Shown here piece by piece: positions 19,029 through 27,833 of a stretch of 64,000 nucleotides of DNA (position 1 is the first letter of the stretch; each line of letters begins with the position of its first letter). The stretch lies in assembly GCA_017744605.1 (NCBI GenBank), contig JAGIAZ010000010.1, positions 26,920 to 90,919 of the forward strand, given 5' to 3'. This DNA comes from Sphingobium sp. (GTDB taxonomy: Bacteria; Pseudomonadota; Alphaproteobacteria; Sphingomonadales; Sphingomonadaceae). Below the pieces are notes generated by a model, which was not told the origin of the DNA, ran no database searches, and saw nothing but the letters and a program-made list of their open reading frames with translations. Position numbers and translations under genes: made by a program.

Positions 19029-19174
19029 GGCAGCTCAGATGAACTATGATTGGCACGGGTGGGGGATGGAGATAACCCAAAGGTTTGGACGCCCGCTTCT
19101 TCAGCGACGCTAAGGTCGAGAGCAGCGCCGATACATGGCGGTTCGGGACATTGGTGACAGCTAGCCACGCGTCA

Positions 19175-19368
19175 CCCCTGATCAAGTCGGCGATTGTCTC
19201 GTTTTGAACAGGTCGCTGTTCCCCGGCGCAGGCCGGGGCCCAGTCTCGACGCGAAGCGTCGAAGGCGCATGATCGCGCACGGGTCTCTATTTCGGTCTGG
19301 ACCCCGGCCTGCGCCGGGGAACAGCCGATGACCCGCCTTAAGGGCATAATCGCCGACTTGATCAGGGG
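19175..19368. repeat. Nested inverted-repeat element (MITE- or REP-like)
   Basis: Three nested inverted repeats share one centre. The outer arms are perfect over 21 bp (CCCCTGATCAAGTCGGCGAT-T at 19175-19195 against 19348-19368). The middle arms match over 28 bp with one mismatch (19216-19243 and 19297-19324; core CCCCGGCGCAGGCCGGGG). A central hairpin is TCGACGC-GAA-GCGTCGA near 19245-19261. The middle arms resemble extragenic palindromes common in sphingomonads. No coding capacity is seen. Confidence 0.8.
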
Positions 19369-19457
19369 GGCTGCTTTTACGGGAAACGGCGGGAAATGAG
19401 AAAGCGGGATTCCGGGTCGAGCCCGTGGTGACGAAGTGATGGTGGCGAGGTTGCCGC

Positions 19458-21251
19458 CTATTCGATCGGCAAATCGAAGATCAACTCCCGCACGAAACGC
19501 GCGGGCGGCGAGCCGTGGGCGAGGACCGCGTCGTTATAAGCCTTGAGGTCAAACGTCGCGCCCCAGCGCTTCTTCGCTTCCTCGCGCATCGCCATATGTT
19601 CCTCATAGCCCGAGAAGTAGCTCAGCAGCTGGGTCGATGAGAGCTGCGCGCGGACCCATTTGCCGGCGGCCTCGCGCTCCTGCTGGAAGGCGCCCTTCAT
19701 CATCAGGTCCATCGCCGCCTCGCGGCTCATGCCTTCGGTGTGGATGCCGATGTCGAGCAGTGTATTGGTGATCGAGCGCAGCCGCATCTTGAGCACGGTG
19801 ATCCTGAACAGCGGATCGCCGTCCAGATAATTCTCGTCGGCCATCATGCCCTCGGCATAGACCGCCCAGCCTTCGACGAACGGCCCCGACGAGAGCACGG
19901 CGCGCAGCACCGACCTGTCCTGGTTGCTATGATCGATCTGCAGCCAGTGGCCCGGCATCGCCTCATGGATGCTGAGGTCGTGGATCATGTAATCATTATA
20001 TTCGCGCAGGAAGCTGGCCGCCTGCGCGTCGGTCCAGTCGTCGGGAATGGGCGAGATCGCGTAGAAGGTGTCCTGGCCCTTGTCGAGCGGACCGGGGGAG
20101 TCGCAATAGGCCACGGCATTGCCCTGCTGGAACTTGGGCATGGTGATGATCTTCACGGGCGCGCGCGGCATGGTGACGAGCCCCTTGGCGCGGACGAAAT
20201 CGCTGGCGGTGGCGAGCGTCGCCTTCGCCGCATCCATGAGTTCCGAGCGGGCCGGGCGCTTGGCGTAGCTGATCTCCAGCGCCGCTTCGACAGCCGCCTG
20301 CTGCTGCGCGCCCGTCGGATTGTCGGGGAGCGGCGGGGCGTCCGACTTGCCGGCCAGGATCTGCCTGGCGAGCGCATACATTTGCGCGCGGGTCTGCGCG
20401 GCGGCCGCGGTCGCTTTCGCCTTCAGCTCCGGCCGCGTCATGGTCGACATGAGCGCGAACTTCATCTTCTGGTCGTAGAGTGTCGCGCCCAGCCGGAAGT
20501 CGCCCTTGGCGGCCGGAACCAGCGTCTTGTCGAGCCAGCTCTGCTGCGCCGCGACGGCGGTCTTGAGGCGGGCAAGGGCCGCATCGAACCGCGCTTTGTC
20601 CTTCGCGCCAAGCTCTTTCGCGTGCGGCGCCAGCATGTCCTCAGCCACTTCGAAGATGCCGCTGTTCTGCCTGGCGACCTGCGTTGCATAGATTTCCGGT
20701 ACCTTGGCCGCGATCAGCTGCTTGCGGGTTTCGAGCAGGAAGGCCGGCAGGGCCTCCATGCGCGCCGTCGCGGCCTTCAGGCGCTGCGGCCAAGGCGCGA
20801 AGTCGCGCGCGGCGAGGTTGTAGAGCGCGCCGGCGGCATTGTCGTTGTAGCTCTGGGCATTCCACGACCAGCTCTTGAGCGTGTCGAAATCCCAGAGGTC
20901 ATAGTCGAGCTGGTTCTTGAGCATCAGCGCGTCGACCTGATTGTCGCGGCTCAGAGCCTTGAAATCGATGGCCTTGAGCTGCGCGAGCAATTGCCGCTCG
21001 AACGTCGCCTGGCGCGCGCGGCCGGCGGCCGTGATGTCCGGCAGCCGGTCGTCGAAGCGATGGTCACCGAGCTGAGTCCCATAGACAGGCGAGAAGCGGG
21101 CGATGCTGTCGATGTAGCGCTTCGAGAGATCGGCGAAGCGGGCATCGGGCGTCGGCGCCTCCCTGGCCTGGGCGGCGACGGGCGAGGCGACAGGGATCGC
21201 ACCGCCGATCAGCAGGGCGGCGGAAAGCAGCAATGGGAGCGAGCGGCGCAT
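19458..21251 (-). CDS. Secreted DUF885 family putative metallopeptidase
   Basis: A 597-residue protein with a signal peptide (MRRSLPLLLSAALLIGGAI, cleavage near PVAAQA). The zinc-binding signature HEAMPGHWLQ is near residue 425, followed by FVEGWAVYAEGM with the third ligand, as in gluzincin-like DUF885 enzymes. Periplasmic or surface peptidase activity is inferred from this motif; the substrate is unknown. The length fits the family and the gene is alone, with a degenerate repeat upstream. Confidence 0.85.
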   Translation of the reverse strand: MRRSLPLLLSAALLIGGAIPVASPVAAQAREAPTPDARFADLSKRYIDSIARFSPVYGTQLGDHRFDDRLPDITAAGRARQATFERQLLAQLKAIDFKALSRDNQVDALMLKNQLDYDLWDFDTLKSWSWNAQSYNDNAAGALYNLAARDFAPWPQRLKAATARMEALPAFLLETRKQLIAAKVPEIYATQVARQNSGIFEVAEDMLAPHAKELGAKDKARFDAALARLKTAVAAQQSWLDKTLVPAAKGDFRLGATLYDQKMKFALMSTMTRPELKAKATAAAAQTRAQMYALARQILAGKSDAPPLPDNPTGAQQQAAVEAALEISYAKRPARSELMDAAKATLATASDFVRAKGLVTMPRAPVKIITMPKFQQGNAVAYCDSPGPLDKGQDTFYAISPIPDDWTDAQAASFLREYNDYMIHDLSIHEAMPGHWLQIDHSNQDRSVLRAVLSSGPFVEGWAVYAEGMMADENYLDGDPLFRITVLKMRLRSITNTLLDIGIHTEGMSREAAMDLMMKGAFQQEREAAGKWVRAQLSSTQLLSYFSGYEEHMAMREEAKKRWGATFDLKAYNDAVLAHGSPPARFVRELIFDLPIE

Positions 21252-21319
21252 GAGCGGATGCCTCAGTCAGGATGTTGCACGAGCCTAGCGCGCCCGCGCA
21301 AGCCCGACAATGACCGTGC

Positions 21320-21400
21320 CTCCCGCATGTCGTCATGGCGAGGGCCGAGCACTAAGCAATCCAGGGCGGCTTGGGTCGACCTGGATGACCGTAATGAACG
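21320..21400. repeat. Degenerate extragenic repeat
   Basis: The segment around GTCGTCATGGCGAGGGCCGA, AGCAATCCAGGGCGGC and CTGGATGACCG looks like a decayed copy of a dispersed extragenic repeat of sphingomonads (a GTCATGGCGAG...AAGCAATCCAG core). Both halves are imperfect. It lies between the DUF885 and cyclophilin genes. Confidence 0.4.
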
Positions 21401-21413
21401 AGTGAGGGCGGTT

Positions 21414-22148
21414 TTACCCCGCCGGCGTCGCAGCCGGGGCGGGTGCGGCGGCCTGGCCGCCATCGGCCTCGATATAGGCCCGCACGATCTTGGTCGGCTG
21501 TTCGGGCGGTTCGCCCTTGGCGATCTTGTCGACGCCGTCCATGCCGCTGATCACGCGGCCGAAGATCGTATATTTATGGTCGAGCTGCATGCGCGGCATC
21601 AGCATGATGAAGAACTGGCTGTTGGCGCTGTCGTCGGCCTCGGCGCGGGCCATGGAGACAGTGCCGCGCATATGGGGCAGCCAGTTGAACTCCGCCTTGA
21701 GATCGGGCTCCTGGGAGCCGCCCGTGCCGTCGCCCTTCGGGTCGCCGCCCTGCGCCATGAAACCGTCGATGACGCGATGGAAGGCCAGCCCGTCATAGAA
21801 ATGCTTGCGCGTCAGGTCCTTGATCCGCGTGACGGTCAGCGGAGAGACGTCGGGGCGCAGGAGGATGCGAACCCGGCCACCGTCCGACAGGTCGAGCACC
21901 CAGACATTGTCCGGCGTGATCGGCGCCATGGCCGTCAGCGGCTTGACTCCCGAATTGGCTTCCTCCGCCCTGAGTGCCGCAGCGTCCTTCTTCGCGCGCT
22001 CGGAAAGCTGGGCTTCCTTGGCGGCGTCTTGCGCGGTGCGCTGGGCGAAGACCGGCGCGGCCGTCGCTGTAAGGAGCGCGGCGCCGAGGCCGAAAGCGAG
22101 CAGACGTGTCGAAAGGGGCGTGGTGGTCCTGATCATGGCGCGCTTCAT
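21414..22148 (-). CDS. Periplasmic peptidyl-prolyl cis-trans isomerase, cyclophilin type
   Basis: A 244-residue cyclophilin starting MKRAMIRTTTPLSTRLLAFG with a signal peptide cleaved near APVFAQ. The catalytic core is FHRVIDGFMAQGGDP, then GTGGSQEPDLKAEF, MARAEADDSANSQFF and YTIFGRVISGMDGVD. It should speed proline isomerisation in exported proteins. The Ala/Pro-rich C-terminus is unusual but short. An ATG 8 codons upstream is less likely. Downstream of coaD on the same strand. Confidence 0.9.
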   Translation of the reverse strand: MKRAMIRTTTPLSTRLLAFGLGAALLTATAAPVFAQRTAQDAAKEAQLSERAKKDAAALRAEEANSGVKPLTAMAPITPDNVWVLDLSDGGRVRILLRPDVSPLTVTRIKDLTRKHFYDGLAFHRVIDGFMAQGGDPKGDGTGGSQEPDLKAEFNWLPHMRGTVSMARAEADDSANSQFFIMLMPRMQLDHKYTIFGRVISGMDGVDKIAKGEPPEQPTKIVRAYIEADGGQAAAPAPAATPAG

Positions 22149-22198
22149 GCCTTCTCTCGGCTGAACCTGCAATGACCCAGTTTGGATCCCGCCACGGG

Positions 22199-22690
22199 TC
22201 AGCGCTTCGATCTGCCGATCTTGGCGAGCACGTCCTTGTGGACGGGCGGAGTCACGAACTTGGAGATGTCGCCGCCGAGAGACGCGATCTCCTTGACCAG
22301 CCGCGAGGCGATAGGCTGGAGCGCCACGTCCGCCATGAGGAAGACCGTCTCGATGCCGTTGTCGAGATACTGGTTCATCCCCGCCATCTGATACTCATAT
22401 TCGAAGTCGGCGACGGCGCGCAGGCCGCGCAGGATCAGGCTGGCCCCGACCGAGCGCGCGAAATCGATGAGCAGCGTGTCGAAGGCGACGACCTCGATCT
22501 CGGTCGGCATGTCGGTGCATTCGCGCCGGACCGCCGCGAGCCGCTCGTCGAGCGTGAACAGCGGCGACTTGCTCGGATTGGTGGTGACGCCGATGACCAG
22601 CTTGTCGACCAGCTTCGCCCCGCGCCGGATGATGTCCATATGGCCGAGCGTGATCGGATCGAAGGTGCCGGGATAGAGACCGATGCGCAT
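22199..22690 (-). CDS. coaD: Pantetheine-phosphate adenylyltransferase
   Basis: Penultimate step of coenzyme A synthesis. The 163-residue nucleotidyltransferase has the GTFDPITLGHMDII motif (the T/HxGH type), ILRGLRAVADFEYEYQMA, and the C-terminal SRLVKEIASLGGD. Length is typical. It lies 17 bp after ispA, so it is co-transcribed with xseB and ispA. Confidence 0.96.
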   Translation of the reverse strand: MRIGLYPGTFDPITLGHMDIIRRGAKLVDKLVIGVTTNPSKSPLFTLDERLAAVRRECTDMPTEIEVVAFDTLLIDFARSVGASLILRGLRAVADFEYEYQMAGMNQYLDNGIETVFLMADVALQPIASRLVKEIASLGGDISKFVTPPVHKDVLAKIGRSKR

Positions 22691-22707
22691 GAGGTCCTGG
22701 CGCTCCT

Positions 22708-23619
22708 TCAGTGGGATCGGAGAATCGCGAAGTCGGCGATGTCGCGGAGCAGGTCGGCCTGGGTGCCGAAGCCGGAGAGATGCTCCTTGGCCTGTTCGAC
22801 GAGCATGCGTGCCTGGTCGCGGGCGCGCTCGACCCCCATTAGCGACACGAAGGTGCCCTTGCCGGCGGCGGCGTCCTTGCCCACTGCCTTGCCGGTGATT
22901 TCCGCGCTGCCCTCGACATCGAGCAGGTCGTCGGCGATCTGGAAGGCGAGGCCCAGGTCGCGAGCATAGCCGCGCAGGGAATGGCGCCCCTCTTCCTTCA
23001 CGCGCGCCATGATCGCGCCCGCTTCGACGCAGAAGCCGATGAGCGCGCCGGTCTTGAGCTGCTGGAGCCGCGTGATCGTGGCGAGGTCGAAGCTGCTGGT
23101 CTCCGCGACCAGGTCCATCATCTGGCCGCCCGCCATGCCCGCCGGACCGCTGGCAAGCGCCAGGGCTTTCACGAGTTCGCAGCGCGCGAAGGGGTCGGGA
23201 TGCGTCCGCTCGTCGACCAGAATGGCATAGGCCAGGTCGTGCAGGCAGTCGCCGGCAAGGATCGCGGTCGCCTCGTCATAGGCGCGATGCACGGTCGGCT
23301 TGCCGCGCCGTATGTCGTCATTGTCCATGGCCGGCAGGTCGTCGTGGACGAGGCTGTAGACATGGATGCACTCGACCGCGAGGCCGGCGCGCGCCGCGCT
23401 CTCCTCGCTGACGTTGAAGAGATCGCAGCTTGCCTTGACGAGCAGCGGCCGCATTCGCTTGCCGCCGCCGATGCCGGCATGGCGCATGGCCTCGTAGAGA
23501 CGCGCGCGCTGGTCGTCGGGCGCGGCGAGCAGCAGGTCGAACTGGCGGTCGACCGCACGCGCCATCATGGCCATTTCGTCTTCGAGCCGGGTCGGTGCCG
23601 CGACGCGCATGGCGGTCAC
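22708..23619 (-). CDS. ispA: Farnesyl/geranylgeranyl diphosphate synthase
   Basis: Condenses isopentenyl diphosphate with allylic diphosphates for quinones, carotenoids and lipid carriers. The 303 residues include GGGKRMRP, the first Asp-rich motif HDDLPAMDNDD near residue 93, and the second FQIADDLLDVEG. The small insertion in DDLPAMD indicates a type II FPP synthase. It overlaps xseB by 4 bp (ATGA). Confidence 0.93.
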   Translation of the reverse strand: MTAMRVAAPTRLEDEMAMMARAVDRQFDLLLAAPDDQRARLYEAMRHAGIGGGKRMRPLLVKASCDLFNVSEESAARAGLAVECIHVYSLVHDDLPAMDNDDIRRGKPTVHRAYDEATAILAGDCLHDLAYAILVDERTHPDPFARCELVKALALASGPAGMAGGQMMDLVAETSSFDLATITRLQQLKTGALIGFCVEAGAIMARVKEEGRHSLRGYARDLGLAFQIADDLLDVEGSAEITGKAVGKDAAAGKGTFVSLMGVERARDQARMLVEQAKEHLSGFGTQADLLRDIADFAILRSH

Positions 23620-23861
23620 GAAGCCGGGAAGGGAATTGTCTTGTCCGCCGCGCCGTCAGCGCCGCCGACGATTTGCTCGATCCGTGCCTGGGCCGCTTCC
23701 AGCCGCTTCTGGCACTGCGCGCGCAAGCGGTCGCCTTCGGCATAGAGCGTGATGGATTTGTCGAGAGGCACGTCGCCGCGTTCGAGTTGCTGGACGATCG
23801 CTTCCAGGCGTTGAAGCGCATCTTCGAAGCTGAGCTCTTCCATTTCGGCTGCATCTCCCAT
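23616..23861 (-). CDS. xseB: Exodeoxyribonuclease VII small subunit
   Basis: Small subunit that, with XseA, degrades single-stranded DNA. The 81-residue protein is a helical hairpin: LSFEDALQRLEAIVQQLERG and LDKSITLYAEGDRLRAQCQ, the family signature. The start at 23861 (MGDAAEMEELSF) is preferred over 23873. In alphaproteobacteria xseB commonly precedes ispA, as here. Confidence 0.93.
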   Translation of the reverse strand: MGDAAEMEELSFEDALQRLEAIVQQLERGDVPLDKSITLYAEGDRLRAQCQKRLEAAQARIEQIVGGADGAADKTIPFPAS

Positions 23862-23998
23862 GGGCAACTGCATTGGCCCGCACGGCCCGGCCGGTCAAGG
23901 CTGCATCGCGAGAGCGCCCAAAAACAGCGACATGAAAGCAAACCGTCACAACAATGCAGTTGACCTCGTTCATGAGAGTCGCAATAAAAAATTCCGCT

Positions 23999-24382
23999 AT
24001 GCAACATAATCTCATTCGGAACGCGCTTCCGCTCGCCTTTGCTGCTGCTTTCGCCCTCGCCGGTTGCGAGCAGAAGCCCGAATCCATGAACACCGGCACG
24101 GTCGACCCGCAGGCTGCGGAGCTCGCCAACGCCGCGCCCGCCGTGGCGCCGCCGATGATCAAGAGCAGCCACAGCTATCGCTGCAAGGACAACAGCCTCA
24201 TTTTCGTCGACTTCATGACCGACGACGTGACGGCCACCTTCAAGCCTTCGAAGGACGGCGCAGTCACCGCGCTCAAGGCGCCGGAAGCCGGTAAGCCCTA
24301 TGTCTCCGCCGATGGTTCCAAGACCATCACGGGTGGCGGCAACTCCATCACCTACAACGGCACGAGCTGCAAGGCGGGCTGA
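23999..24382 (+). CDS. Small lipoprotein, MliC-like
   Basis: A 127-residue protein starting MQHNLIRNALPLAFAAAFAL with lipobox LAGC (cysteine about residue 23). The C-terminal 70 residues (YRCKDNSLIFVDFMTDD ... SITYNGTSCKAG) form a beta-rich domain closed by a Cys pair, resembling the MliC/PliC family of c-type lysozyme inhibitors. The similarity is by pattern only: the Y/F-x-C start, the Asp-rich turn and the C-terminal Cys. It is divergent from xseB and followed by a terminator. Confidence 0.55.
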   Translation: MQHNLIRNALPLAFAAAFALAGCEQKPESMNTGTVDPQAAELANAAPAVAPPMIKSSHSYRCKDNSLIFVDFMTDDVTATFKPSKDGAVTALKAPEAGKPYVSADGSKTITGGGNSITYNGTSCKAG

Positions 24383-24416
24383 ATCTCGCCGGCGGCCGCA
24401 AGCGCCATCATTCAAC

Positions 24417-24446
24417 GGCCGGTCCTCCAGGGGCCGGCCTTTTTCG
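24417..24446 (+). terminator. Rho-independent terminator
   Basis: GGCCGGTCC and GGGGCCGGCC pair around TCCA and run into TTTTTC, about 35 nt after the lipoprotein stop. Confidence 0.75.
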
Positions 24447-24554
24447 TGGGCACCATGAGGTCTCGCCACGCCAGGGCCGAGTCCGGGTGACGATTAGAGC
24501 AATCCCCCTCTTTTGCGCGTTGGCATTCGCGAACACAGGCCCTAAAGGGCGCAC

Positions 24555-26798
24555 ATGTCGACCGCAGCGCCCGCAATCACCCCCGAAATCGTCGCCGAAC
24601 ACGGCTTTTCTCCCGAGGAATATGAGCGCGTCCTGAAGGCGCTCGGGCGCGAGCCCAATCTCACGGAACTGGGCATTTTTTCGGTGATGTGGAGCGAGCA
24701 CTGCTCTTACAAGTCGAGCCGCATCCACCTGAAAAAGCTGCCCACGAAAGCTCCCTGGGTGATCTGCGGCCCCGGCGAGAATGCCGGCGTGATCGACATT
24801 GGCGACGGGCAGGCCGCCATCTTCAAGATGGAGAGCCACAACCATCCCAGCTACATCGAGCCCTATCAGGGCGCGGCGACGGGCGTCGGCGGCATCCTGC
24901 GCGACGTCTTCACCATGGGCGCGCGCCCGGTCGCCAACATGAACGCGCTGCGCTTCGGCCGACCTGACCATCCCAAGATGAAGCATCTCATCAGCGGCGT
25001 GGTGCGCGGCATCGGCGGCTACGGCAATTGCGTGGGCGTCCCCACCGTCGGCGGCGAGGTCAATTTCGACAAGGCCTATGACGGCAACATTCTGGTCAAC
25101 GCGATGACCGTGGGCGTCGCCGAGACCGACAAGATCTTCTATTCCGCCGCATCCGGCGTCGGCAATCCGATCGTCTATGTCGGCTCCAAGACCGGCCGCG
25201 ACGGTATCCATGGCGCAACCATGGCCAGCGCCGACTTCGGCGAGGATGCCGACGCCAAGCGCCCGACCGTGCAGGTCGGCGATCCCTTCACCGAGAAGCT
25301 GCTGATCGAGGCTTGTCTCGAGCTCATGGCGTCCGATGCGATCGTCGCCATTCAGGACATGGGCGCCGCCGGTCTGACGTCTTCCTCGGTCGAGATGGCT
25401 TCGAAGGGCGGCGTCGGCATTCGGCTCGACATGGACAAGGTGCCGCAGCGCGAAGCCAATATGACGGCTTACGAGATGATGCTGTCGGAGAGCCAGGAGC
25501 GCATGCTCATGGTCCTGAAGCCCGGCAAGGAAGCTTTTGCCGAAGCGATCTTCCACAAGTGGGAACTCGATTTCGCCGTGATCGGCGAGGTCACGGAAGC
25601 CGGTCCGGACGGCGGGCACATGGTGCTCGTCCATCGCGGCGAGGTCGTCTGCGATATCCCGCTGGGCCCGCTCGCCGACGATGCGCCGCTCTATGACAGG
25701 CCGCATGTGCCGACCCCGCCGGCCGCGCCGCTGGGCGATATCGCCGACACGAAGGATCTCGGCGCCGATCTGCTGAAGTTGATGGGGTCTCCCGACCTCG
25801 CTTCGCGCCGGTGGATCTGGGAGCAATATGATCACATGGTCGGCGCCGACACCGTTCAGCGCCCGGGCGGTGACGCCGCGGTGGTCCGCGTCCATGGCTC
25901 GAAAAAGGGCCTGGCGATCAGCACCGACTGTACGCCGCGATATTGTTTTGCCGATCCGGTCGAGGGCGGCAAGCAGGCCGTTGCCGAGACGTGGCGCAAC
26001 ATCACGGCCGTCGGCGGGCAGCCACTCGCCGTGACCAACTGCCTCAACTTCGCCAACCCGCAGCGGCCGGAAATCATGGGCCAATTCGTCGGTTGCCTGG
26101 AGGGCATGAGCGCGGCCTGCATCGCGCTCGACTATCCGATCGTCTCGGGCAACGTGTCGCTCTACAATGAGAGCAAGGCGACAGGCGGCGGCTCCGCGAT
26201 CCTGCCCACCCCGGCGATCGGCGGCGTCGGCCTCATGCCCGATGTCGAGCGGATGTGCACCATCGGCTTCAAGGACGTGGGCGACATCGTCTTCCTCATC
26301 GGCGAGCGTAAGGGCGATCTCGGTCAGTCGGTCTGGCTGCGCGAGATTCACGGCCTGGAAGGCGCGAAGGCGGGACCGCCGCCGCGTGTCGACCTCGCCG
26401 CGGAAAGGAAGACCGGCGATTTCGTCCGCGCCGCCATCCGGGCCGGCGCGGTCACCGCCTGCCACGATGTGTCGGACGGCGGTGTTGCCGTCGCGGTGGC
26501 TGAGATGGCGCTGGCCAGCGGCATCGGCGCGATCCTCGATCAGCCGCTCATCGGCACGGCGGCGCAGACCTATTTCGCCGAGGATCAGGGCCTTTATGTC
26601 GTCACCGTGCGCGACGCCGCATTGGTGGAGCTGCTCAGCAAGGCCGAGGCGCTCGGTATCGCGGTGACCCGGCTTGGACGTACCATCGCCGGCCGCCTGA
26701 TCGTCGAACTGCCGGAGAGCGACCATGCGATCAGCCTCGCCGATCTCAAGGCCGCACATGAAGGCTTTTTCCCCCGCCTGATGGGCGACGAACTTTAG
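24555..26798 (+). CDS. purL: Phosphoribosylformylglycinamidine synthase subunit II
   Basis: Fourth step of purine synthesis: converts FGAR to FGAM using ATP and ammonia from PurQ. The 747 residues match the small PurL type (about 740), not the 1300-residue fused form. Signatures include [43 protein letters not shown], and [10 protein letters not shown] in the second half. Transcribed alone from a promoter in the short gap after the lipoprotein terminator. Confidence 0.97.
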   Translation: MSTAAPAITPEIVAEHGFSPEEYERVLKALGREPNLTELGIFSVMWSEHCSYKSSRIHLKKLPTKAPWVICGPGENAGVIDIGDGQAAIFKMESHNHPSYIEPYQGAATGVGGILRDVFTMGARPVANMNALRFGRPDHPKMKHLISGVVRGIGGYGNCVGVPTVGGEVNFDKAYDGNILVNAMTVGVAETDKIFYSAASGVGNPIVYVGSKTGRDGIHGATMASADFGEDADAKRPTVQVGDPFTEKLLIEACLELMASDAIVAIQDMGAAGLTSSSVEMASKGGVGIRLDMDKVPQREANMTAYEMMLSESQERMLMVLKPGKEAFAEAIFHKWELDFAVIGEVTEAGPDGGHMVLVHRGEVVCDIPLGPLADDAPLYDRPHVPTPPAAPLGDIADTKDLGADLLKLMGSPDLASRRWIWEQYDHMVGADTVQRPGGDAAVVRVHGSKKGLAISTDCTPRYCFADPVEGGKQAVAETWRNITAVGGQPLAVTNCLNFANPQRPEIMGQFVGCLEGMSAACIALDYPIVSGNVSLYNESKATGGGSAILPTPAIGGVGLMPDVERMCTIGFKDVGDIVFLIGERKGDLGQSVWLREIHGLEGAKAGPPPRVDLAAERKTGDFVRAAIRAGAVTACHDVSDGGVAVAVAEMALASGIGAILDQPLIGTAAQTYFAEDQGLYVVTVRDAALVELLSKAEALGIAVTRLGRTIAGRLIVELPESDHAISLADLKAAHEGFFPRLMGDEL

Positions 26799-26837
26799 TT
26801 GGAACGCCGCTGCGGCGGGATCGACATTGCGGCGCGC

Positions 26838-27800
26838 ATGGTCCAGATTTCGGCCATGCGCGTCTCCGTGATATTGCTGACGGCCGTCCTCGCGCTTTCC
26901 GTGTTCCCCGCCCGGGCGCAGACTGCCCCGTCGCCGCAGCCGGCCGCGCCCGCGGCTGCACCGTCCCGCTATAGCGCGACCATCACGCATTATCTGGATG
27001 AGCGCTGGAAACCGTTGCGGATCGAGATGGTCCGGGGCGTTGCGCTCTTCAAGGTAACGCTTGGCGGGCACGACGCCTGGATGATGCTGGATAACGGCGC
27101 CGATCGCAGCCTGATCGACACGAAGCTTCTGACTCCGCTCGGCATCAGGAGCGAGACGCGGGAGGGCAGGGTGATCCGCACGCCGACCGGCGCCCTGCCG
27201 TACCGCGTCGCGCTCGCGGTTCCGCTCGTCATTCCCGGACAGCTTGAAATCGGCATGCCGATGGCGGCCGTCGACCTGTCAGCCTTTGCGAGCGCCCTTG
27301 GCCACCCGGTCGATGCCGTGCTGGGCGCCGATCTGCTCAACCACGTGGTGCTCGCGCTCGATGCGGGGCGCGGCCTTCTGGAGCTCATGCCGGCGGGCGC
27401 GAAGGTCGATCCGGCGGTCCAGCCGATCGCCCTGGCGAAGGGAAAGCCGCAATTCGAAGTCATAGTGGACGGCAAGCCGGTCCTGTTGACCATCGACCTC
27501 GGCTTCTCCGGCGCGTTGTCGCTGTCCCCCGAGGCCTGGGCGCGCGTCGGGCCGTCCGACGCGAAGACGGAGACCCGCCTTTCCACGCATGCGGATGGCC
27601 AGGCCACGTCGATCGATCATGCCAGCCTGCCTGTCGTCCGGATCGGCGAGGTCGAACGCAGGAATGTCGGCGTCGATATCCGGCCCATTCCCGCCAGGGA
27701 CGGCGATGGCTGGATCGGCATGGGCCTCATGAGCCAATTCGCCATGGTGATGGATATGACGGCGGGGACGTTGTGGCTCATCCCGCGGGAGATGCGGTAA
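26838..27800 (+). CDS. Secreted two-lobed retropepsin-like protein
   Basis: A protein of about 320 residues; MRVSVILLTAVLALSVFPAR at 26856 forms a signal peptide. The mature part has two aspartyl-protease-like halves: MMLDNGADRSLID (about residue 90) and LTIDLGFSGALSLSP (about residue 230), each with the hydrophobic-hydrophobic-D-x-G pattern and the DAVLGADLL partner strand. The canonical DTG/DSG is replaced by DNG and DLG, so catalytic activity is uncertain. Periplasmic location is inferred. It follows purL closely. Confidence 0.65.
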   Translation: MVQISAMRVSVILLTAVLALSVFPARAQTAPSPQPAAPAAAPSRYSATITHYLDERWKPLRIEMVRGVALFKVTLGGHDAWMMLDNGADRSLIDTKLLTPLGIRSETREGRVIRTPTGALPYRVALAVPLVIPGQLEIGMPMAAVDLSAFASALGHPVDAVLGADLLNHVVLALDAGRGLLELMPAGAKVDPAVQPIALAKGKPQFEVIVDGKPVLLTIDLGFSGALSLSPEAWARVGPSDAKTETRLSTHADGQATSIDHASLPVVRIGEVERRNVGVDIRPIPARDGDGWIGMGLMSQFAMVMDMTAGTLWLIPREMR

Positions 27801-27833
27801 CGGCGATGAGCTGCGGCCGAAGCGCCTCAGCCG

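Noticed and set aside
19740..22175. Long plus-strand frame (811 codons)
   Set aside because: Antisense to the DUF885 and cyclophilin genes; no domain pattern of its own.
24408..27071. Long minus-strand open frame (887 codons)
   Set aside because: It mirrors purL, whose motifs are certain; composition is His/Arg/Asp-rich as expected for an antisense frame.
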